Assembly: GCA_903903945.1 (NCBI GenBank)
Contig: CAIVAP010000221.1
Coordinates: 1 to 40,895, forward strand
Source of the DNA: an uncultured bacterium
GTDB taxonomy: Bacteria > Zixibacteria > MSB-5A5 > CAIYYT01
Direction of reading: 5' to 3'
DNA: 40,895 nucleotides
Positions 16,934 to 24,336 of the stretch are shown here, in pieces. Under the pieces are notes generated by a model. That model searched no databases. It saw only the letters and a program-made list of their open reading frames with translations, and was not told the origin of the DNA. Numbering within the stretch: position 1 is the stretch's first letter; each line of letters starts with the position of its first letter. A program made the translations under genes and the position numbers.

Positions 16934-17423
16934 TTAGATGCCGGTGAAGACCGCCCCGGTCTTCCGGATAATGTCGAGGATGTTGTAGGATTCCCCCTTT
17001 GCGGGTTTGAAAATCGCGCCACCCCTTTGCAGACCGGCCAGATACGCGCCATTTTGAACGTCGAGAGCGGCAACTTCCAAACCCTCGCTCCAGTCCAGCG
17101 GTGACATTGCACACCGTGCCAAAATCAAACGAATCGAGCGCGGCCAAATCCTGCGAGTCACTGACGGCGCCGGAAGCGAGCGCGGCAAAGAGATCGCCAT
17201 CGTAACCCTGCTCTTCCGAGACCGGATTGGTGTCGGGACCGTAGTTGAATCTCTCCTCGGCGACGGCGGTAGACATCACGACTTCCGAACTACGTGAGGG
17301 CACCAGATTATTGAGTGCTTGATCGCTATTGATGTAGCGTGACTTGAGTGACAGGCCAAACATGGCGGCGGTCATTACCACCGTCACCATCAGCCCGGTT
17401 GCGAATTTGATTTTGTTGAACAT
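16934..17423 (-). pseudogene. Small membrane-anchored protein, interrupted by a frameshift
   Basis: The start at 17423 (ATG, AGAGG six bases upstream) opens MFNKIKFATGLMVTVVMTAA, a single membrane or signal segment. The frame reads well to about residue 114, after which it degenerates into an Arg/Trp-rich shadow. The coherent continuation (LEVAALDVQNGAYLAGLQRG ... DIIRKTGAVFTGI) is in another frame and ends at 16934. Dropping one T of the TTT at 17079-17081 joins the two into a 162-residue protein. This may be a real mutation or a sequencing/assembly error. I do not recognise the family. It lies divergently from the second fibre cassette. A remnant of its 3' end precedes the first cassette. 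Confidence 0.6.
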
Positions 17424-17639
17424 GACATCCTCTCTTGTTAAGGTTTCCTGATTCATTCTGTAGAAAAGATGAACATGTAGCGTGCCAAACGATATTCTGT
17501 TGCCTGACAAAGGCATACACTGTGAGGCTGGTAGTCAGAGTGTTGCCTTTTGTGTCGAGGAAGTCACAAATCGCTTGGATTTTTCGAGAAATGCCATATC
17601 TTAGGCTGTATACTTCGGCAAGTCTTCCTGGAGGTGAGC

Positions 17640-19742
17640 TTGAGACCAAGCGTTATCGTCTGTTTTATTGCATTTTTGTTGGTCACAGCCTGGGCAGGTT
17701 CCTATGGCGCCATCAATCCAATTCTAAACTACCAAGGGAGTCTAACTGACTCAAACGGCGTGCCGTATTCGGATGGCACACATCAACTTACTTTTAGCAT
17801 CTATGCCGATTCGATTGCGGGTGTTGCTCTCTGGAGCGAAACCCTCAATCTGGTGTCCGAACGCGGACTGGTGCATGCCTATCTCGGTCAGACGCAATCG
17901 TTTCCGGCCGATTTGTTCGAGAGTTACCCCTTATATCTGGGGATCGCCTGCGAATCGAAACCGGAATTCAGGCCACGGCTTCTAATAGCCGCGTCGGTAT
18001 ATACCTTTCTGGCGCGCAACAGCCAGAATCTCGGCGGATATCCTGTCGACCACTTCGCCGACTCAGGTAAGATCGCTACCGCTGTTGCCGGTCACAATGC
18101 CGACCAGACCGCGCATCATCCGATGCACATCGATGCCTCAGAAATCGTCTCTGGCGTATTTGATCCCGATCGTTTACCTCCACTGGAAATCGACTCCAGC
18201 GATATCATTGACGGAAGCATTGCTGCCCGCAACCTCGCCGATTCGATTGTGACAGGAAGTAAACTTGCGACCGGCGCTGTCCATCAGGAGCATATCGCCG
18301 CATCGTCCGTGACTGGCGCAAAAATCGTCGATGGTTCACTCACCGGCGATGATCTCGCCGACTCCGCAATCACTGCTGGCAAGCTTGCGACTGGCGCTGT
18401 TCATCAGGAGCATATCGCCGCATTGTCCGTGACTGGCGCAAAAATCGTCGATGGTTCACTCACCGGCGATGATCTCGCTGACTCCGCAATCACCGGTGGC
18501 AAACTTGCTACTGGCGCTGTTCATCAGGAGCATATCGCCGCATCGTCCGTGACTGGCGCAAAAATCGTCGATGGTTCACTCACCGGCGATGATCTCGCCG
18601 ACTCCACGATAACTGCTGGCAAGCTTGCGACCGGCGCTGTCCATCAGGAGCATATCGCCGCATCGTCCGTGACTGGCGTAAAAATCGTCGATGGTTCACT
18701 CACCGGCGATGATCTCGCCGACTCCACGATCACCGGCAGTAAGATTGCAGCCAACACCATCCAGCAAAATCATCTCGCCGATTCAGCCGTAACGAGTAGC
18801 AAGATTGCCACTGGAGCGATTCATAGTGAGCATCTGTCAGTCTCAGCGTTCTCCGGAGCCAACATTCAGGATGGGACGGTGACGGGCGCTGATCTTGCCG
18901 ATTCAACTGTTACCGGCAGCAAGATTGCATCGGGGTCAATTCACAGCGAACACTTGTCGGTTTCTGCCTTTTCCGGCGCCAACATCGAAGACGGCACGAT
19001 TACGAGTGTTGACCTGGCCGATTCCACGGTTACCGGCGCCAAAATCGCCAGAGACCAGATTAAAGCTGCACACCTCGCGACCAATTCTGTTGACGGTTCG
19101 AAAATCATCGACGGCAGCATTGGGAGCAGCGACATCGGCAGTGGCATGATCGTTGCCGGACATCTTGCTGACCACACCGTTACCGGAACCAAAGTGGCTT
19201 ACGGCACTCTTACCGGGCTCAACATTCAGGACGGGTCGATCTCGACGAGCGACCTGGGACCCTCCTCTGTCGGAACGGTGCAGATCATGGACAACTCAAT
19301 TACAACCGACGATATCTCTGACAACACGATCACGGCGGCAGACTGCAAGGATGAGCCGGGGCTCGACTATACCAATTCCTCAATGCTGGGTTCAGTGGGT
19401 ACTACGATCACGAATTGGATGAGCCTTACTATCTCAGCTCCGTCGCCTGGATATATCGTTGTCTTCTTCACCTGTATCGCCAACATCGCCAATAATGAGA
19501 TTGCGCAAACGAGCATCTCCACATCCCCTTCGACCTTCGGCATCTACGGCGAAGCGCGTATTGCTTCCAGCGCCACGTCAGCCGGCGCCAATATGACTAT
19601 CTCGATTTCGGATGTCATTCCGGTTGCTGCCGCAGGTGATATAATTGTCTACGCTAATGTCCGCGCGGCGGCTGCCTCAGCGGGGCTGGTCGACTTTTAT
19701 CAGGGACATCTACAGGCGATATTCATTAGTACCGGTTATTAG
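17640..19742 (+). CDS. Secreted repeat-rich fibre-like protein B
   Basis: I place the start at the TTG at 17640, five bases after GGAGG; it opens a signal peptide (RPSVIVCFIAFLLVTAWAG). The product has 700 residues. Residues 27-127 are the same N-terminal domain as in fibre protein A (NYQGSLTDSNGVPYSDGTH ... LWSE). From about 160 to 605 the protein consists of roughly 20-residue quasi-repeats of two alternating kinds (TGAKIVDGSLTGDDLADSAI and TAGKLATGAVHQEHIAASSV), suggesting a long beta-solenoid stalk. The C-terminal ~90 residues (from GLDYTNSS) form a small beta-rich domain that may be the fibre tip. There is no C-terminal sorting signal. The stop codon is three bases before the ATG of the dockerin protein at 19746. 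An appendage or adhesin role is inferred. Confidence 0.78.
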   Translation: MRPSVIVCFIAFLLVTAWAGSYGAINPILNYQGSLTDSNGVPYSDGTHQLTFSIYADSIAGVALWSETLNLVSERGLVHAYLGQTQSFPADLFESYPLYLGIACESKPEFRPRLLIAASVYTFLARNSQNLGGYPVDHFADSGKIATAVAGHNADQTAHHPMHIDASEIVSGVFDPDRLPPLEIDSSDIIDGSIAARNLADSIVTGSKLATGAVHQEHIAASSVTGAKIVDGSLTGDDLADSAITAGKLATGAVHQEHIAALSVTGAKIVDGSLTGDDLADSAITGGKLATGAVHQEHIAASSVTGAKIVDGSLTGDDLADSTITAGKLATGAVHQEHIAASSVTGVKIVDGSLTGDDLADSTITGSKIAANTIQQNHLADSAVTSSKIATGAIHSEHLSVSAFSGANIQDGTVTGADLADSTVTGSKIASGSIHSEHLSVSAFSGANIEDGTITSVDLADSTVTGAKIARDQIKAAHLATNSVDGSKIIDGSIGSSDIGSGMIVAGHLADHTVTGTKVAYGTLTGLNIQDGSISTSDLGPSSVGTVQIMDNSITTDDISDNTITAADCKDEPGLDYTNSSMLGSVGTTITNWMSLTISAPSPGYIVVFFTCIANIANNEIAQTSISTSPSTFGIYGEARIASSATSAGANMTISISDVIPVAAAGDIIVYANVRAAAASAGLVDFYQGHLQAIFISTGY
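18241..18720 (+). repeat. Four tandem copies of a 120-bp coding repeat
   Basis: The period is exactly 120 bp (40 codons, two 20-residue units). Copies start at 18241, 18361, 18481 and 18601 and differ at only a few positions over most of their length; the first ~20 bases of copy 1 are more diverged. More diverged units continue to about 19340. The near-identity indicates recent expansion or homogenisation. This is coding DNA, not a CRISPR array. Confidence 0.9.
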
Positions 19743-19745
19743 CTT

Positions 19746-20153
19746 ATGAAGTGGATCATTATCAGCACACTTCTGCTTTTCGCATGCTCTGGCTTGGTCG
19801 TGGCAGAACAGCATCAAGTCGGCGCGGCGGCTTCCGGCCGAGCTAGAACCGCAGAATATCGCCTGGAGTCGGTTCTCGGTCAGAGTATTGACGGATTTTC
19901 CGGCGCGGTTACTAGTGGTTTTCTCTCCGTGTCTTTGATACCCGCTTACCTGCCGGGCGACGTAGATGGCAGTGGCAATGTCAATATCTCTGATGTCGTA
20001 TTTCTGATCAGCTACATCTTTAATGGAGGCTCGCCTCCGGTTCCTCTGGCTCGCGGCGACGTTAACTGCAGCAAGAGAGTGAATATTTCCGACGCGGTTT
20101 TCCTAATAGGCTATATTTTCAACGGCGGAGGTGCGCCGCACTACTGCCAGTAA
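19746..20153 (+). CDS. Small secreted dockerin protein B (cassette partner)
   Basis: This 135-residue protein starts with an export signal (MKWIIISTLLLFACSGLVVA). A short domain (21-63, EYRLESVLGQSIDGFSGAVTSGF) matches that of dockerin protein A, and residues 71-131 form a dockerin. The first calcium loop (DVDGSGNVNISD) is intact; the second (DVNCSKRVNISD) has Lys in place of the usual Gly at position 6. The linkers read YIFNGG rather than YIFSGG. The ATG lies three bases after the stop of fibre protein B, so the two are translationally coupled. Pairing with the fibre is inferred from the same gene order in both cassettes. Confidence 0.82.
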   Translation: MKWIIISTLLLFACSGLVVAEQHQVGAAASGRARTAEYRLESVLGQSIDGFSGAVTSGFLSVSLIPAYLPGDVDGSGNVNISDVVFLISYIFNGGSPPVPLARGDVNCSKRVNISDAVFLIGYIFNGGGAPHYCQ

Positions 20154-20158
20154 TTTCA

Positions 20159-20177
20159 TCCCGACACAACGTCGGGA
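20159..20177. terminator. Hairpin between convergent genes (no T-run)
   Basis: TCCCGAC (20159-20165) and GTCGGGA (20171-20177) form a 7-bp stem with an ACAAC loop, six bases after the dockerin B stop codon and upstream of the convergent gene end at 20239. Neither side has a T-run. Confidence 0.4.
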
Positions 20178-20238
20178 CAACGAAGTCAACTACTTTGATT
20201 CGTCGTTATTGTCAACTTGGATGCTACGTTTTTGGGGA

Positions 20239-22143
20239 TTACTTGAATTCGATATTGGCCGATCCAAGACCGATTTCCAACGTAAGAATCAACTGCCCCG
20301 ATGCGGCATCAAAACCCTCGGTCTCATAGACACCCGATCCCGCTACTGCCACGAGATGCTCCTTGGAGAAATCAAGCGAACTCAGCCAGTTCTCATCGGC
20401 GCGCAACTGCAAACCCAACCCTCGCGGAACAATCAGGGTCATCGCTCCCATACCGACAGTGACTTTCGCCTCGGCGCGATAGTCGAATTGACCACTAAAA
20501 TCGAGAACAAACTTCCCGACACCACCATCAAATTGAAGCCGCCTGAACCGTGAATTGCCGATATTGACCATCTGCAGCTTGCAGGCACCTGCCTCGACAG
20601 TGAAATTATCAAGGTTGGTGCGATTAGGCGCGGAGAAATCAACTCGCGCATCGGCGGCGCCGATCTCAAGATCCAGACGCGAGAGTGTCAGACCACCGAC
20701 ATCAATCTCACACTTGGCAGCGCCGACAGTGGTCTTGAGTTGCAGATTGACCTCGCCGTTGAACTCGATCTGCCAGTTGCTCTCACGCCCCTCAAGATCC
20801 AATAAACTCCTCCCTTCAGAGTCGGTGGCAAAACGGAAATCGCCACTGTCACCATGTGGTGTAAAGCCATAGTCATACTTGAGCAGCTCGCGATTATAGC
20901 TGCCGGTCACCGCTGACAAAACGCCTTCGGTGGAGCACTTTGTCAGTCGAAAACGTCCCGCCGCCATGATAATACGCGCATTCACGGACTTCACCTCGGG
21001 CGCTATCGTTTTCTCAGACACTGCCGTCAAATCCGGTCCGATGTGGACTCCCGGTTCGATTCTGCCGCCGTAGTAACGCGAGCCAAAGCGGGTCAGAATT
21101 GCGCCACCCAACGACGCGGTGAAAACGATGAGAAGAAGCATGCCGGAAACGATGCCAAAAACGATGGCCATCGCTTCCGAGTCGATAACAAGTCCCAGGA
21201 AGAACCCGATTACCGGAACCTGCAAGATGGCAAAACCGATTAGTATCTGCTGGAAGCGACTTTCATGTGAAGTTGCGTTTTTCGCCCTGACATAGTCACT
21301 GATGAAAAGACAGAATGCCGCAAATCCGAGAAACCCCGCAGCCACAATCGCCAGTGGCAGGGCGATAAGTGCCACCGGAATGCCGATGATCGTTATGATC
21401 AGAACGACAGCGATTACCGGCAGCATGATCTCGAACAAGAGCCCGACAACCAGCGCCTTGAAGATGTTCTGGTGATAGACCGCTCTTAGCCGTTCTGTTG
21501 GTTTTTCAAATAGGTGGGCGCACCCAACGGCAATTGCCAGGTGAATCAGCAACCAGATCAGACCAACGGTCAAGGGTTCCGCCGGATTGGTACGTAAACC
21601 GCCCGGCCATTCGTTCTCGGGGAACGGAATACTGATACGTTGTTCTGAGATTCTCCCGACAACCTGTGCACCCGGCTCCTCAGTCACTTTGCTGCCGGTG
21701 ACATTCCCATCTACGATGCCGGTCGACGCGATGCGGACTCTGCCGGTGGCCGTGACCGACCCGCTGACGCGCCCCTTGATCGTAGCGTTGCCGACCACAA
21801 CCACGCTGCCGTCAACATACTCGTTGGCATCAACGGTAACCGAACCGCCGATACGGCTGATGCCGATAATCGTGTCGGTGTAGAAACCCTCTGGGATATC
21901 GGCATTACTCGGAAAAGGCGGAACCGGTGTTACTTGCGACTGTCGCTCACCACTGCTTCCCCTTTCGCCCGACTCTATTACTTCATGCTCATTACCGAGC
22001 GTATCAATCAGCAGAATACCACGATCATCAACACGAATTTCCTTGTAGACCTTTCCCTTGTAATCATCAGACTTAAGTCTGTCTCTGGCGACAGACGGGA
22101 CGACCAGTCCAATCAGGAGTATGGTCAACAGGAGTCTTCGCAA
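20239..22143 (-). CDS. Membrane protein with bactofilin-like and LiaF-like regions
   Basis: The 634-residue product starts at a TTG with AAGG five bases upstream and has a signal peptide (1-19). Residues 85-165 form hydrophobic/glycine repeats (GGSVTVDANEYVDGSVVVVG, ATGRVRIASTGIVDG) resembling the polymer-forming bactofilin beta-helix. About five transmembrane segments follow (190-211, 227-285 in two or three passes, 299-320, 324-350). The C-terminal region (385-634), with repeated LDLEIGAADARVDF-like strands, resembles the C-terminal domain of LiaF/YvqF, the inhibitor of cell-envelope stress signalling. It is the third gene of an operon headed by an ECF sigma factor, 14 bases after the DUF4097 gene. 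A role in envelope-stress sensing is inferred, not shown. Confidence 0.7.
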   Translation of the reverse strand: MRRLLLTILLIGLVVPSVARDRLKSDDYKGKVYKEIRVDDRGILLIDTLGNEHEVIESGERGSSGERQSQVTPVPPFPSNADIPEGFYTDTIIGISRIGGSVTVDANEYVDGSVVVVGNATIKGRVSGSVTATGRVRIASTGIVDGNVTGSKVTEEPGAQVVGRISEQRISIPFPENEWPGGLRTNPAEPLTVGLIWLLIHLAIAVGCAHLFEKPTERLRAVYHQNIFKALVVGLLFEIMLPVIAVVLIITIIGIPVALIALPLAIVAAGFLGFAAFCLFISDYVRAKNATSHESRFQQILIGFAILQVPVIGFFLGLVIDSEAMAIVFGIVSGMLLLIVFTASLGGAILTRFGSRYYGGRIEPGVHIGPDLTAVSEKTIAPEVKSVNARIIMAAGRFRLTKCSTEGVLSAVTGSYNRELLKYDYGFTPHGDSGDFRFATDSEGRSLLDLEGRESNWQIEFNGEVNLQLKTTVGAAKCEIDVGGLTLSRLDLEIGAADARVDFSAPNRTNLDNFTVEAGACKLQMVNIGNSRFRRLQFDGGVGKFVLDFSGQFDYRAEAKVTVGMGAMTLIVPRGLGLQLRADENWLSSLDFSKEHLVAVAGSGVYETEGFDAASGQLILTLEIGLGSANIEFK

Positions 22144-22157
22144 ACTGTCCTTCCCAC

Positions 22158-23231
22158 CTAAAACCCGTCGAGATTAATGTCGCCGGAGGTTGTGCTGAGT
22201 ATCACTTCCGGACCGTCCCCGCCGACCTTGCCTTCCAATCTGTGCTTGTTAAACGACCGTACTTCGACGGCCAGATCAGTGTTGATCGATCCGGAGATCG
22301 TCTCCAGCTTGACTCTTCCCTTCATTTCCGCAGGAACCTCTAAGGCGATGTTGCCGGAGATCGTTTCGACTTCAAAGCGTTTGCCATTGGTCATCTCTGA
22401 ACGAACGCGCACATCACCGGAGGAGGTAGACACAAAGACACTCCCCTCTTTCTGATCGATCTCGATATTGCCGGAAGTTGTGTTGATGTCGATATCGCCC
22501 GCAAGAGCATCAACGCGGACATCGCCGGAAGTTTTCGTAACACGCATCTTCCCGATCAACCAATGCGCTTCCGTGTCCCCGGAAGTCGACTGCACGACCA
22601 CATCACCGGTGACATTGTCAAACAGCATGTCCGAGGAGGTTGACCTGGCGTCGATGTCGCCCTTGATATCTTTGAAACTGATATTTCCGGAAGTTGTCTC
22701 GATGTTCAGATCGCCAGTGTAGCCGACAATCTTGATATCCCCCGACGTCGCGGAAATTGTCGCGGTGCCCGTCAAACCCAGCAGATTGATATCGCCGGAA
22801 GTCGAGTTGACTTCGAGTCGCACCGAAGTCGGCACTTCGATCACGAACCGGATCGAGGTTCTGAACTCCGCGCGCAAACCAAACAGCCTCTCCCAGAAAT
22901 CGCCGGACGAGCGATCGCTCGGATAGTGGGTGTCTATGTCGATGGACTTTTTGTCTGCCTTGATGGCAACTTCCAGATGGTCCTCAATCTTCTCCGCCTC
23001 CTCACGCGATGATGCGTCAATTTCCTTGATCGTCTGGACCACAACTTTGTCGCCGGGGCTATAGGAAACCTCGATCGAACCGCTGGTGTTCGCCACCGTC
23101 AGTTCAAAGTCTTTTTCGACTGCATATTCGTTTGTAGTCTTGAATTGGAATACCTTGGCTTGTACTGACCCGGTTGTCACGAACAGGCCAAGTGTGGCAA
23201 CACATGAACACATGAGCATCAATTTGGACAT
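22158..23231 (-). CDS. Secreted DUF4097-type beta-solenoid protein
   Basis: The 357-residue protein has a signal peptide (MSKLMLMCSCVATLGLFVTT...QA) and an ATG with AGGAG about 8 bases upstream. After an N-terminal part with FELTVANTSGSIEVSYSPGD, repeated TSGDI/TSGNI units at ~20-residue spacing (for example TSGDVRVDALAGDIDINTTS) run to the C-terminus. This is characteristic of DUF4097 proteins, which fold as a right- or left-handed beta-solenoid and are often paired with ECF sigma or LiaF-like proteins. No catalytic motif is visible. It lies between the sigma factor (17 bases upstream) and the LiaF-like protein (14 bases downstream). Confidence 0.82.
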   Translation of the reverse strand: MSKLMLMCSCVATLGLFVTTGSVQAKVFQFKTTNEYAVEKDFELTVANTSGSIEVSYSPGDKVVVQTIKEIDASSREEAEKIEDHLEVAIKADKKSIDIDTHYPSDRSSGDFWERLFGLRAEFRTSIRFVIEVPTSVRLEVNSTSGDINLLGLTGTATISATSGDIKIVGYTGDLNIETTSGNISFKDIKGDIDARSTSSDMLFDNVTGDVVVQSTSGDTEAHWLIGKMRVTKTSGDVRVDALAGDIDINTTSGNIEIDQKEGSVFVSTSSGDVRVRSEMTNGKRFEVETISGNIALEVPAEMKGRVKLETISGSINTDLAVEVRSFNKHRLEGKVGGDGPEVILSTTSGDINLDGF

Positions 23232-23248
23232 GACTTCTCTCCTGACAC

Positions 23249-23815
23249 TTACCTGACGCCTTTCAGCTTTTTCTTCAGAAGCTCCCGTGCCCGGAAGATT
23301 CGGGCTTTTACCGTTCCCACCGGGAGCCTTAGTATCTGTGCGATCTCCTCATAAGATTGATCGTCACGATGACGGTAGAGTATCACTATCCGGTACTTGT
23401 CCGGCAGTGAGTCAATCGCCTCGTCGATCGACACCCGCCGTTGTTTCTCCCAGAGATTTTCCTCCGGGTTGAAGGACCGGTCGGGGAGGTCAATCCCGAC
23501 GGCGCCGTCCTCGGTGTCGACCGGCTTATCCAGGCTGAGCGCTTCAATCTTCTTCTTGCGCAGGAAGTCGATTGCGCAGTTGGCGGCTATTTTGTACAGC
23601 CAGGTCGAAAACCGGTATTCCGAGCGATAGCTCGCCAGCGAGTGAAACGCCCGCATGAACGTCTCCTGCACCAAATCCTCGGTTTCCAGCCGGTCTCGGA
23701 CGATTTTCTGAATGATCTGCGAAATCGTCCGCTTGTGCCGGTTCAGTAACTCGGCGTACGCCGCTTGATTACCGGCGAGCGCACTGTTGATCAAGACCTC
23801 ATCCGGCTCAATCAC
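23249..23815 (-). CDS. ECF-family (sigma-70 group 4) sigma factor
   Basis: The 188-residue protein has the two-domain layout of extracytoplasmic-function sigma factors: region 2 (about 25-90, with DLVQETFMRAFHSLASYRSE and FSTWLYKIAANCAIDFLRKK) and region 4 (about 130-183, IDSLPDKYRIVILYRHRDDQ, YEEIAQILRLPVGTVKARIF). It should direct RNA polymerase to its own promoter class. The start codon is GTG at 23815 with TTAGGT upstream. It heads an operon with a DUF4097 protein and a LiaF-like membrane protein. No recognisable anti-sigma (zf-HC2) gene accompanies it, unlike most RpoE-type operons. A promoter matching an ECF consensus lies 20 bases upstream. Confidence 0.93.
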   Translation of the reverse strand: MIEPDEVLINSALAGNQAAYAELLNRHKRTISQIIQKIVRDRLETEDLVQETFMRAFHSLASYRSEYRFSTWLYKIAANCAIDFLRKKKIEALSLDKPVDTEDGAVGIDLPDRSFNPEENLWEKQRRVSIDEAIDSLPDKYRIVILYRHRDDQSYEEIAQILRLPVGTVKARIFRARELLKKKLKGVR

Positions 23816-23834
23816 CTGTCAGACCTAACCTTTA

Positions 23835-23862
23835 GATACGCCAACGTCTTACTCATGTTTCA
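23835..23862 (-). promoter_or_regulatory. ECF-type promoter, TGAAAC-N16-CGTA
   Basis: On the minus strand TGAAAC (23862-23857) is followed after exactly 16 bases by CGTATC (23840-23835). This equals the consensus known for B. subtilis SigW-type ECF promoters (TGAAAC-N16-CGTA). It is directly upstream of the ECF sigma gene, so the sigma factor probably drives its own operon. The leader would be only about 13-15 bases. Confidence 0.6.
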
Positions 23863-24195
23863 CGTCCGGCCGCAAAGATAGCAGGTCGGAGGAGTAAGGC
23901 AAAGGGAATTGTGGGCGATGTTGCCACTCGACTTTCCCAGTCACAGCACTTGGCAGTGAGAGAATGTCCACTGGGTGAAGTCAAGGCAAAGAAACGGCAT
24001 TGTATCTCCCTTTTCTCTTGATAAGCTGGATGGACGTGGGAAACAATCGGACGGAGTGCAGAAGTGAATTGGCAGTATTATGCCCCTTAAAGAAATAACA
24101 AAGCCCCGCCGTGACCGTGTCCGTCCATGGCGCTGTGATGCCGTCAGGAACGATTCCCGGCGGCGCATCGAATCACGAAAACTTCTATTATCGAC
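23863..24195. other. Gap between divergent operons with no gene
   Basis: I see no ORF with a ribosome binding site. There is a G/C-rich patch with potential to fold around 24110-24170 (TGATGCCGTCAGGAA and CCGGCGGCGC segments) but no assignable function. Confidence 0.3.
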
Positions 24196-24232
24196 TTGAC
24201 AAATTGACGCCTCCCACGTCATCTTAGTGTAA
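24196..24232 (+). promoter_or_regulatory. Candidate promoter of the lipoprotein-subtilisin operon
   Basis: Two overlapping options are seen: TTGACA (24196-24201) with TCATCT after 17 bases, or TTGACG (24204-24209) with TGTAAA after 18 bases. Both -10 boxes are imperfect. The gene start is at 24337, leaving a leader of about 100 bases. Confidence 0.35.
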
Positions 24233-24336
24233 ACTCGCCAGACATCGGAGTTTGTCCTCAGCATTGAAATGGCGACGACCGGCAGACAATCCGGTCGCGG
24301 AGGAAATGCATCAACCCACCATAGGAGGGTACTTAT

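Noticed and set aside
16934-17200. A separate gene of 88 codons starting at 17200
   Set aside because: Its first part is an Arg/Pro-rich shadow. Only the part after about 17080 is protein-like, and this continues the upstream ORF after a one-base shift.
18241-18720. Possible CRISPR array
   Set aside because: Units are 120 bp with no spacers and maintain a coding frame of a secreted protein.
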